Source of the DNA: Rotaria socialis
Taxonomy: Eukaryota; Rotifera; Eurotatoria; Philodinida; Philodinidae
Length of the DNA: 64,000 nucleotides
Reading direction: 5' to 3'
Assembly (NCBI GenBank): GCA_905331475.1
Contig: CAJNYU010002676.1
Location: 62,001 to 126,000, forward strand
The notes beneath the pieces are model-generated. The model had not been told where the DNA came from, made no database searches, and was given only the letters and a program-made list of their open reading frames with translations. A program made the position numbers and the translations under genes. This document shows, in pieces, positions 50,515 through 64,000 of this stretch (within the stretch, counting starts at the first letter, position 1; each line of letters opens with the position of its first letter).

Positions 50515-53500
50515 TCAAAAAAGTTTAAAGCGTTTTTTCAGATCAACACGACGCCATTCCGGTAAACGATAAAAATCCGATCTTGTCATTTGGAATAGTG
50601 TATAAAATTCATTATCAGAGAGGTGACACTAAATATATTTTTGTTCAATTTAAAATTTTTCTAAACAATAACGATTACAAACCTCCAGACGGTCTCGATC
50701 AACATCAGACGGTAATCGTTTCTTGGACATTATTTTTAATTCTTCATATGTATAAAGTTTTGGATTACCCATTAATATTGGAGCTGAACGAGTTGAATGT
50801 GCATGTTGAGAATTCAAATATTGACGATCACCGCCACCACCACCAACACCAACAGTCTATAGAAAAAAGAAATAGATCTAAACATTTAACACAAATATAT
50901 TCACTATTATACCTTAGTTGATTTATTTTGATATCCATCGTGGGAATCTAATTGGCAGAAAAAATAATAACTTTTAAAATAAGAAAAGAATATTTTTATT
51001 TACAATATGAATTTGTAATTCCTAGATCGGTTGAATCTAAATCACAACTTCTTTGCATATCAAGGGAAATTGGTAATGTTTGAGCTTTAGGCGATGGTGT
51101 TAAGCCATAGCCAGGTCGAAGAACTGCAATAAAAAGAAAATTGAATAAATTTTTATTGCTATTGATTATTTTATGAAAAGTAAAGCTAGCTTCCAATGAG
51201 GTAAAAAAAACAACAGACAGGTAACTAAGTGCAAGAAGAAGTTCAAAAACGCAAAGTTCTTTTTTTGTTTTTAATCAAACCTGGTGTCTGTGCGATAAAA
51301 TCATATGCAATAGGACCTAAATCTCTGTTTTTAAAAGAAAACTGATAAGTTTTAATCAAATTTTCATACTTTGTTGATTATATCTTGGTAGTGTCACACG
51401 TTTTCCACCGGCTGGTGTAGTCGACATAGATGTTGATAGACCAGCAAGACTATCATCAGCATTTGTTGTTGATGATGAATGTGTATGAACACGTCGTGAT
51501 GGTGATGCGAATGTAGGCGACTCAAAACGGCAACGTCTCGGTGGTTCAATAGCTGCTGATGGTGAGCGTGAAGCTTTCCATGGATCGAGTGGTAATTGTC
51601 GTGCGATGATTTTCTCTTGTAAACGTAAATCTTCGAGTAGAGCATGTGCCATACCGGATGCATCTTTTAATTTCGACATCATACCAATATCTTTTTCTAA
51701 TTGTGAATCATGACGAAGTTCACCGTCGGTTGTATCATCATCATCATCATCGTTGTCATTTAAATTTTCACTTGTTATTGTAATATCATCCGTTGTATGT
51801 TGTTGTTGTTGATCCTGTTCATTAGATATTGAAATTAATTGAGGATAAGGTGATGTCGAAGGTGACGTAGACGATAAAGTATGTTTTTTAGGTGTTGTTT
51901 GACTATGTTGACGAGAACGATTTGAATGGGATTCGGCACGAGATTCACTACGACTATGATGAGTTCTCATTAATTCCGGTACAGCTTGAATAGCGAGAGG
52001 AGCTGGCCAATCGAGTGATTCAATTTTTTTTGGTGCTGCTGGATCAGGTATAAAACCACCTGAATAACGTGAAAGAACAATAGGTTCTTCATCAACGCTT
52101 GGTGTTTGTTGCTGTGAAGGAGATGTTGAATCATTTATTAGAGTTTTCGGCGTAGACGATATAGACTGTGCTGATAGAGGAGATGCATGTGGTACAGAAC
52201 AATGTATTTTACGAATTTTAGTTTGACCTAAACAAATGATTTATTAAATTGATAATAGAATATTATTAAACATACCAGTTACTAGTGCTTTCATGCCTTT
52301 TTTAGTTCCCGGTACACTAAATGTTTGTGTTCGATTGTATGAAAAACCCACTGCAAAAAAGAAATAAAAACAATATTGAAATCAATTCTTATCAATAATC
52401 TATATAGAAAAAGCACTTTAACTATATCTTGATTATAACAAAAAGCATTGTTCAATTATGAGCTGTTTTTTTTCTTTTCCTTTATCCTTCATCCTTTTCC
52501 CATTAATCTTATTTGAATATTTAACGTCTGTCTTATCTCATATCTGTTAAGAGTCAAATTATTATGTTCAAAGAAATTAAATCATAATTGATGGCATAGT
52601 TTTTCACTAATCACTGCCCAATAAAGCTTTTTACGTGACGTATAAACATACCAGAACACAAATATATATATATATATATATATATGTATCCTCTCTTTCC
52701 AACGTACACACGTAAAACCGATTATTGCATTCTATACGTATCATGATCGCCTGCAGACAGTGTGCCACTTAGCGATTGCTCTTGGACCTTTCAATGCACA
52801 AATGAGAAAGAGCTTTGTTTCATTACATAATCAGTAAAACTTTATCATCTGTAAAGTTGACCATACTGGTCAAGTGAGCATAACTGTGCAAGCGTATATA
52901 AATATAACTAAAGCGTATAATTAAGTTATAGATCTACTGTATTGGGCTTATATATAAAAAAAAAAGAGAAAAAGATTGGTGCGTCGTATAACTGATATAA
53001 TCTTTCGTTGTTTATGTTTTTTTTTATTGCTTCTCTTCCTAATGATGATCAGATGAAGTAAGAAGGCAAGGTCATAATATTAACACCTACCCATTTCTTT
53101 TCGTAATGATGAAATTTGCCGATAGTGATGAGGATGGTGAACTATCAACATTCTTGATTGTTTGAGTATAAATACGTCGTCTTCTTATCGCTTCGTTATT
53201 AATCGTAGTTGCACACAAACAGACACCAGGCACAACTTAGTGTGTGTGCGTGTTTTTTCGCTCCCTTCTCTCTTCTCTTTTTTCCGTTGTCTTTCTCATT
53301 TTTTTCCTTTCTCTATTCATAGCTTTTTTCGTTCTTGACATCTGTTATAGCTACTGAGAATGTTTTCTACGACGTTCGGTAGCTATATTTTTTGAGCTGT
53401 CGCCTTTAAATTTCTCACATATGACTTGTTCTTTATTTCATTGTGACAAGGTCAACGGGTTGGCTCCAAACATACATCTATATATTTTTTCAATTCTTTT

Positions 53501-55038
53501 CCCTATCGTCTTCATCATTTGTTCATTTCCATCTAGCTACTTTTTTCCCTATTCTTTTTTTTATTTCATTCTATATGCATAAAGAACTCCGGAAACGTAC
53601 GAATGAATAAAGGAAAAGGAAAGAAGGCTTCTCATCAGCTGTCGATAAAGCATTCAATTCTCATGATGATCGAGGAAATCATACAAATCAAAAGGAGTTT
53701 CTACATATCGTATACACAGCTGGAAATCAAAGAATACGATAAGAAGAGAGAGAGAGAAAGGGCGTGTCCACCTGTTGATTACTCAATCGATAGTACTCTT
53801 TCTCTATCGGATTCTTTTTCTTCTTCTTTTTCTCTGTTCAAACCGTGTAATCGATATGATCATCATCAAAAGGCAGTAGTAACAGAAGTTTCGTCGTCAC
53901 CTTTCAAGCGAAACAAATTATTGTTATCGCGAATAGCTATTTTGCTTTTTCTCTTGCGTCATTACTATTCATTCATCGTTTATTACACAACAAATTCGAT
54001 CATCCAAGCAAATTTTCTTACTATGTGTTCAATCGAAACACATTATAAGTGTCATCCTTCTTACTAAAACTCATTAGAATATTCTTCGTAATTAGAACAA
54101 AGAAAAAAAGCAATCCCAAAAATAATTACTTGGTCGATGAAAATGTGGTGATTTCGTGTACGATGCTATATGATCACCAGCTCTTTTCATATAGCCCATA
54201 TTTTCTTCACCATTTATATAACCTGATGTTAATATTCGATTGAGATCACTTGCAGCTATTTGACTTGGGGATGATACACTCATTGTTGTCACATGACAGC
54301 TCTAATGAGAAGAAGAAGAAAAAAATAAATACAAGTGCCATTATTATGTATAATTAATGTATTAATAGATTTGTATCTTGGCGATACTTCACCTATGCCT
54401 CGTTAGTCACAAATAGTAATTTCGTTAATTAGTTTAAATTTTAAAAACGCCTGAAGAAAACTAAACACATCTTTCGCTTTTTCATAGGAAACATGAGAAA
54501 AAAAACATGAAGACGAATCTTCTGTCGAAAAAACAACATATATTTGTCGCATACATCATATTATTTTTCTCGACATTTGAAAAGAAATCAAAGAAACTCT
54601 ATTTACTTTATGTGCTGGTAAACTAGATAGCGTAATGTCTGTTAAATCACGGGGACTTGGTTCGCTTGAATCGCATATGTGTAGTATTTTATCTGATGGA
54701 TGATTAACATCAACATGAATTTTTGACGTTTGATCGGCAGTTGGACGTAATGTTGTAAGATTCTTATCGTACGATATTGGTGACGATGTTCGAGGCGAAC
54801 ATGAAGCTTTTTTTGAAATCGATGTTGACAATGGAACAGATGATGAGTAGTCAAAACCACCTGATTCATTATCTTGATGACGTTGTTGTTGTTGTTGTTG
54901 TTGTTTATTATTTCTAGTTAATAAATTTTCTTTATTTTCATTTGTAACTGGAGTGGACTGTTGTTGTGATTGTTGAGGATCGGATTTTTTTATTTTTCTA
55001 TTCAAGAAAGTAAAACTGTTTAGATCAAATATTGTCAT
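50515..55038 (-). CDS. Dematin-like actin-bundling protein with villin headpiece
   Basis: Nine minus-strand exons (55038-54607, 54301-54130, 52350-52276, 52227-51370, 51316-51281, 51123-51004, 50947-50913, 50856-50683, 50628-50515) give about 671 residues. The last two exons encode a complete villin headpiece: KLYTYEELKIM, then LPSDVDRDRLE, HLSDNEFYTLFQM and LPEWRRVDLKKRFKLF at the very C-terminus, the fold that binds F-actin in dematin and abLIM. Upstream, SPHFHRP and KKIESLDWPAP resemble dematin's PHFHHPE and KIETDYWPCP, in the same order. No LIM domains are encoded before the headpiece, so dematin rather than abLIM is favoured. A LIM-bearing alternative first part further upstream was looked for and not seen. 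The middle is Ser/Pro/Thr-rich with poly-Gln and poly-Asp runs. The start ATG (MTIFDLNSF) is tentative; an in-frame ATG at 55119 and alternative splicing there are possible. Confidence 0.88.
52351..54129. other. Long intron of the dematin-like gene, with a plus-strand open frame
   Basis: The 1779-base intron contains (TA)n at about 52663-52685 and a plus-strand frame of 154 codons (53603-54067). That frame is Lys/Ser-rich at first and hydrophobic near the end, without a recognisable domain. I do not call it a gene. Confidence 0.4.
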
Positions 55039-57236
55039 ATTTTTATTTGCTGACTTACTTCTTCTTAAGAAATGAAAACATGATGAAAATAAATAAAACG
55101 TTCTAAAATATAAAAACAAAATAGATCGATGAGGATTCGTATCTACTTAGAAGACCAAGAAGAAATAAACTTGTCTAATCTAAACAATCAATCTTCGTTA
55201 TTATTATTATTGTTGTCTGGTATCACTTATTCCCTCTTCATTCATATTCGGTACTTTTCTTTTTCTCTTGATGTACACATACATTTCATCGATATGGGTT
55301 TTAAGACAATGAGCAATAGAAAGACAGAATAAGAGAGAGGAAGAGAATAAGGCTATTAATGGATATGAAAAGAAAAATCGACCGAATAGATGTATTAAGC
55401 ACCTACCAACTAGTTGTTTGTGTTATAACTGTCGCCGATTTTCCCTCGTACAAAGTAATCGAAGAAAAAAAAGAAGCAGATGCGTAGGTGTCTTCTTCTT
55501 CTTGTTCTTTTTTTTCTTGAGACGAACCGATGCAATACAATAAGAATAAGGATGATCGACGCGATGATAGTTATCTAGCAGCGCGTCGTATACAAGTATG
55601 CTTCGATTAGACGACGACAAAGGCCAAACAGTAATGAAAACACCAACAGTATTACAAGTGATCACGAATCAAACGACAATCGTGTTAGTATTTCGAAGGA
55701 CTATATATACTATCAATACTTCGATCTGCGTATATACTGCTGCCAATACAGGCCGCCGTAGTGGCAACATCTGATACCAGCGTCACAAAACAGAACATAA
55801 GCATTCAAAAGGCGTATATCTGGCAGATATTTTCTTTCTGTCTCTCCCTTCTCCCTTCCTAGCTTCCATTGGCGTCTGTCGATAAACAGCGAACGATGTG
55901 CTTTCTCTCCCTCTCGTTCTTGTTCCTCTTTTCTTGGTTGGACGATTGTGCCTGTAGCATAAAGAGATCCCATTTGTGTTAGTATGCGCTACGCGCGTAT
56001 ATACTATGCCGATAGGTCACAGACATACGTACATATGCACGCATACACACAAATACATAGTCTATTCGTCATTTCTCTTGTTTCGGGTCCCGACGTCTTC
56101 TTCTGTAAATAGGTTGGGGCACAGAGAAAGGAGGGGGGGGGGGGGGGGGCAATGGAAATTAATAAAGTGACACACATACACATACGTATGTTTGATGACA
56201 AAGAATGGCAGCATTTCACGGACTTCCTTTGGTGTCACCGTCATCAATTAGAATACTATTAATATAAATATATACATATATACCAAATTCATTCATACAA
56301 TTGCACGCTTCACGCTTTCATATATATGTATATATATATATATATATATAAATGTGTGTGTGCACTTGGTTAAAAAACCGTATACAATATTTCAGAGAGC
56401 TATATGTATGCGCTTATCAATATTATGCAAATGTATATGTTACGTGTCAATCATCGATGAATCAAGCAATGCTTGAGAATACTTTTTATTAGTATACAAA
56501 CGAATTCTGCATGCTAATCTCATCGCTTTTTACTTTTGTGCCAACTACTGATTACTATTCATGTAGCCTACCTGATCGGTATATTGTTATAATGAAATCA
56601 TTGCTTTGTAATATAAGTATTTAAGATAAATGAAATGGTATAAAATAACATCGAATAAGATAATGAAATAAGTTGAACAAATGAAGAAGAAATTTGTCAA
56701 AAAAAGTTATCTATATCTCTATGCGCTCAAACAAGCGAGCGAACGTGAGAGAGATCTATATTTTTTGCCATTATCCTTACTAAGCAACCTCTATTAAAGA
56801 ACAAATAGGAATATGTTCTGTTTATGGGAAACGAATTATACTCTTTATAAGACGAATTTAAAGTGTACTTGAATTATTATTTTGAAAATAAAAATCTTTA
56901 AATATTTATTTACCGATTTATAGCGACATCTAAATAGCATGAAAAAAAAACAAATTTTATAATTAAATCTAATTATGAAACAAAAGCAAAATATTTAAAT
57001 GCTATTTTTTATTTATTTTCATCGACATTCATATTGATATTACTCAAAAAATGACGAGTAGATAAAAAAAATCAATCTTGATGAGGCAAACATGAAATGA
57101 CGAAAAAAATAAAATTCCAATCATTCATCTTTTATTATATTAAATATTAAAGTCACTCGATTATTTATTATTTTTTTAGATATTTTTTTCTTGTATAACT
57201 GAGGGATGATGATTTACTAGAAGAAGAAAAAAAATC
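55039..57236. other. Divergent intergenic region between dematin-like gene and OTUD5
   Basis: A 2.2-kb head-to-head spacer. It contains CTT/GAA-rich stretches (about 55460-55520), a run of 17 G (56133-56149), (TA)n at about 56326-56351, and near its OTUD5 end a TTTTTTTAG acceptor (57179) that leaves a 57-base leader before the OTUD5 ATG. It should hold the promoters of both genes. No coding exon recognised. Confidence 0.55.
56133..56149. repeat. Poly-G tract (17 G)
   Basis: Seventeen consecutive G in an otherwise AT-rich region. It could form a G-quadruplex, and its length may be unreliable in the assembly. Confidence 0.9.
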
Positions 57237-59880
57237 ATGACAGTGTTATCAACTAAAAAGCCTTCGAATAATAATAAAGATTCTACATCAAATCAACAAC
57301 CACAGCAACAAAGTTCAACAGCAACACGGCTACGTTTATCATGTGATGATGAAAAATCTAATGGAATAAATTCTAATGATGATTCAAATGAAACAAATGT
57401 TGGATCGTCATGTGTATCTAGCACAGTTACTGATAATACACACTCGATGACGACAACAACATCTCCAATATTATTCAATAAACCAAAACGCAAATCACAT
57501 TATCATCAACATCATCATAATTTACATCAAACAATAAATAAACAAGCTAGACGGAAATGCACTACGATTGAAGAGAATCTTACAACGAATAATTCATTAA
57601 GTGACGATAGTTGTATTGAAAATGTGTCATCATCTATTACAACAAACGATAATCAAATATTCGATGAAGATGAACAATATAATAGTGAAGACGAATATGA
57701 AGAAAAAGCAAGAAAATACGATCGAAATAATCTGAATGAAGTTCGTTCTACAAGTTTCTTATTAATTTTAGATCATACGAATGATTTGTTGTTGTTTTTT
57801 TGCTTCTATTTAGACTGAAATACATTTTGCAAGAACTTTAAAAGAGAAAAAAGGTTATATAATTAAACCTGTTCAAGATGATGGCGCCTGTTTATTTCGA
57901 GCAATAGGTAATCGAAGAGAATAATTTCAATGACTTTTTTGTTCTATTTATTTTTTTCGTTTTTAAGCCGATCAAGTATTTGGCAATGAAGATATGCATT
58001 CTGTAGTTCGTCAAAATTGTATGGATTACATTGTAAGTCTTTCAAAGACTGTCATTGTCTTAGAATATAAATCTAGATTTTTGAAAAAATGTCTTAGCAA
58101 CCGTTCCTTTCTTCGTCATAGATTTTCTTAATTTATAAACTACTTCCGTTAGAGAATTAAATAAAACATTAACTATGAAATGGGTCTCAAAGTAGATAAA
58201 AATCTTTCGCTTATTAATTAATCAAAGTCGCATCGTGTTTCGCATTTCTATCCCTCAGGAAGTGCACTAATAGTATATTTTCCTTTTATATCTAGGTAAA
58301 AAATGCAGATTTCTTTCGTGCTTATATTACAGAAGATTTCGATCAGTATGTAACACGAAAACGACGACAAAATTGTCATGGAAATCATATTGAAATGATT
58401 GCACTTTCAGAATTATATAATCGACCTATTGAAGTTTATGAATATAGTACAGGTAATTTTTGTTTTGTCGAACCTATTCTTAGCATTCATTTTATTTTTT
58501 TTAAGAACCAATTAATATTGTACATGGAATGTATAAAACAGATAATGAACCTATTCGTTTAAGTTATCATTGCGGCGTACATTATAACTCGATTATTGAT
58601 CCATGGAGACCAACAGCAGGTCATGGACTTGGGCTTCCTGATCTTGAACCCGGTGTAAAGAATTCATAGTTTACTTTTATTTTTCATTATACAAGTTCTA
58701 TGTTTAGCGTGCTCAAGAATCATTAATTCATACAGCCCTACGGCAATCCGAAGAAAGTCATATTGAACAAACAATGCTAGATGATAAATTGGCAGCAACA
58801 GATTGGGAAGCAACACAAGACGAACTCATACAACAGATAGCCAGAGAATCTTATTTACAATGGCTATGTGATACAAATCAAAAGTCCACTGATAGTAATA
58901 CGGTATGAAAGAAAAAAAGACGTAAAAGGATTTCATTCTACATTTCAATGATGGTTGTTAACCTTGATTTGGCTACCTACAGAGAAAAGCATTTATTTCC
59001 CATCAGGAGTTTTTTTTGGATTCAAGGTCGATGAAATAGAGAATAGTACACACAAACCATGAACCACAGAACAAATTGAAAAAAGTAATTTTTTTTTCTT
59101 CTGTTCGATATATTAATTCTGTAAACATAGTTTTTTGTTAAATCTGTATAAACTATATAAAAACGAATTGAATTTGATTGTCTAGTATGTATTGTAGAGC
59201 ATATGCGTATGTTCAATGAGGGAATAGTGTTTCTCATTAGGGAATTCGAATAGAAACGATTTTCTTTTTTAATACATTAAGAACATAAGCTTCTTCGATA
59301 GTTTGCTTGATTTATTCCTCTATTTATGCAATGAAATTGATTGACTTTTTCTTTCGAACACTAAAAGGAAATTGGGAATCAAATTATTTAACTGATTCAA
59401 CGATACGAGAAAACCATTAAAAAAAAACGAAATTCTTTTCAAGAAGTTAAACTTATCTATTGAATAATTTTCTAGACATCATCCGCAACAACATCAGATA
59501 CAACTTCTCACACTGATGAAAGTAAAATTGGAATTTTCATTCAAAAACAAAATGTTGATACATGTATTTTTTGTTTAGTTAATGCATCGAAAAATCTATT
59601 ACCTTTAAGACTTGAAGAACGAAAAGATTGTGAATTTGCTCTACCGTTTCAATATGAAGGCAGCGCGTCATCTAATATTGGTATGTTGTTAATTCTGAAT
59701 AAAAAAACAATTCTTTTCAACGTAAATTTCTATAAATTAGACCTTGACGATGAAGATTCATTGATGAGACAAGTTCTTGCTATGTCACAAATTGAATACA
59801 TGGAACAATTTAAAAAACAAGAAACATCGATATCTAATGATCCCAATGAACCATCATCGTCAGAAACACATCTTTTATAG
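57237..59880 (+). CDS. OTUD5: OTU-domain deubiquitinase OTUD5
   Basis: Eight exons (57237-57740, 57814-57907, 57968-58032, 58296-58452, 58506-58654, 58708-58902, 59476-59680, 59741-59880) give about 502 residues. OTUD5 (DUBA) removes K48/K63-linked ubiquitin, with roles in chromatin and innate signalling in mammals. The OTU catalytic core is intact: [10 protein letters not shown] with catalytic Cys at about 194 and Asp at 191, [15 protein letters not shown], and CGVHYNS with catalytic His at about 299. The family's flanking pieces are present too: YNSEDEYE before the domain, [20 protein letters not shown] after it, and a C-terminal ubiquitin-interacting-type helix ([19 protein letters not shown]). 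Intron 1 uses a GTTCGT donor; using it removes an in-frame stop. The first 150 residues are low-complexity (Asn, Ser, Thr, His). Intron 6 is 573 bases with no recognisable content. Confidence 0.95.
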
Positions 59881-61444
59881 CTTTTGAAATTCTTTTTTTC
59901 GTTCATTTCTATTCTATTGACATTTACTAAACAGAGAGCATAGCATCCGAAAAATGGATCGTTTGTCTAAACCGATCGCTCCCTTATGATTATTCTTTCT
60001 TTTTGTATCTTATGTTAATAGATTTCTGTATGTGTGTTTGGAATTAAACAAGAGTGATAATTTCTCTTTATTTTATTCTTTGAAAAAGAAAAGATTTTTT
60101 TCATGTCAAAACAAGAAATATATGATTGAGAAATCAAATCATTTAACTGAAAATGTGTGATTTAAATAAAAGGAAATATTTCAATTCTATAGTAACTTTG
60201 ACAAAATCAAATTTTAGAACTTACGTACGTACTGATTTCTTCTTCTATCAATAGTCGGGTCGATTTTTGAGATAAACACCCGGAATAGAATTGCAGATAT
60301 ACTTACTAAATAGTTGTGCTAATTGTATTTTAAAACTTGAGGATATAATAAAGGAAGATCAATCTCTGAAAATAGAATCCTTGACTCCCCTTGCAGGACG
60401 TGGTTATCTCAATCTGAAGAAAAAAAAAGGTCAGACCATATGCTTTATTTAATTTCTCATGTATTCTTGTTGCCATGAAATCATTAATAAATTACAATTC
60501 ATCATTCAAATCGAGTCTATTCTCCTAATTTGAAAAGCCTGTCGGACACAATTTCTCGTATATCTCCACTATCCGAGTTAATTTATCGTACTAACTGAAA
60601 TATAAAATATTGCCTATTTCTAGAAAGAACTTATTGATTATTCTCACGCTCTACATTAGCTATAAATTCATAGTTGACATAACCTTGACATGCACCGAAC
60701 TTATTTTATCTGACACGTTTTAGAAAAAACGATTTACTAAAAAGCGATATTCTAGCCGATCAATGAATTGATTAATCATTTTTTTTTACAAGAGAATCAT
60801 CAGTTATCGAAATTTTACCAGCAGAATTCTTTTCATAAAAAAAAGTCTCAACGACACGATTATTAAAGTCAGAAAAAAACGAACGTAAAAGTTTCAGTAG
60901 GAGATGAGTAACAAAAAAATCGTGAAGACTTAACTGCATATTGTGAATTTATAAAATTTGCCTCACAATAAACAAAAATTATTTAGGAATATTCGGTTTA
61001 ACCTATGCTAATATGCAAATCTATTCCCGTATTTTTCGTCATAGAAGTATAATTGTTTTCCTATTGATATTCATGATAACAACTGTGTCAAAATTAGATT
61101 TATTTGAGATACATCATCATTCATTTTTGATAGTGACATATTTCTATGAATTGATTTCCCTCGAGTATAAAAAAATGCCGTTTCTGATTAACAGGTATTA
61201 ATAGAACCGTTCAGACGATTCACAAAGTTTTTATCAAAATGTTACTTCTTTAAACGATTTTCTTTATTCATAGGGTTTAGTACGAGATTTAAAAACTATC
61301 GACATTCGATGCGTGCCGAAGGAATTCATAGATATATATATATACTTTTTTTGTTCGAATGAGATTGATAGAAAATATCTCTTTTAAATTTTTACTCGAC
61401 AATTTATTATTTAAATAGATAATTTATATACAATGAAAAATGTT
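59881..61444. other. Convergent intergenic region between OTUD5 and the glutamate receptor
   Basis: About 1.56 kb of AT-rich DNA. AATAAA-like words after OTUD5 (for example near 60168) could be its poly(A) signal. A 62-codon plus-strand frame (61013-61201) has no recognisable domain. No repeats noted beyond a short (TA)n near 61332-61344. Confidence 0.55.

Positions 61445-64000
<2,556 letters not shown>

Noticed and set aside
55713-55973. 86-codon minus-strand frame as a LIM exon of the dematin-like gene
   Set aside because: It lacks the CxxC...HxxC spacing of LIM domains and is Glu/Arg-rich low complexity.

Overview
This is an AT-rich animal genome window of intron-containing protein genes. 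Introns are mostly about 50-80 bases with GT-AG ends and T-rich acceptors, and the genetic code is standard. The best guess for the source is a bdelloid rotifer. The reasons are the compact gene spacing, tiny introns, apparent spliced-leader-type acceptors just upstream of several start codons, an AMPA-type glutamate receptor of the kind known from Adineta, and an intronless fungal-type sterol reductase, since bdelloids are known for foreign genes. The organism is an inference, not a demonstration. All exon models were built by hand from splice sites and checked for reading-frame phase at every junction.

Layout. 1-4537 is non-coding. 4538-9745 (+) is an echinoid/nephrin-like immunoglobulin adhesion receptor. 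It converges with 9937-13446 (-), an Ariadne-like RBR ubiquitin ligase. A roughly 780-bp fold-back element (13690-14465) separates that ligase from 14641-17121 (+), a weakly HCFC1R1/CCDC117-like protein. The next gene follows only 110 bp later: 17232-18766 (+), a ceramide-1-phosphate transfer protein. 19834-22485 (-) is acetyl-CoA synthetase. 22486-27833 is non-coding and holds a second fold-back element (23899-24588). 27834-28614 (-) is ribosomal protein eS6. 30051-33197 (+) is DCAF11 and 33356-36974 (+) is NSMAF/FAN, a tight tandem pair. 39102-40430 (+) is an intronless ERG4/ERG24-family sterol reductase. 41486-42207 (-) is a small four-pass membrane protein. 46331-47367 (+) is a RAB26/RAB37-type GTPase. 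50515-55038 (-) is a dematin-like villin-headpiece protein. 57237-59880 (+) is the deubiquitinase OTUD5. 61445-64000 (-) is the 3' part of an AMPA/kainate-type glutamate receptor cut by the window edge.

The genes do not form one pathway. Themes that recur are ubiquitin signalling (RBR ligase, DCAF11, OTUD5), sphingolipid and sterol handling (CPTP, NSMAF, sterol reductase) and neuronal or junctional functions (IgSF receptor, RAB26/37, dematin, iGluR). The most notable structural points are two same-strand gene pairs spaced like operons, two long fold-back elements, and the intronless sterol reductase.
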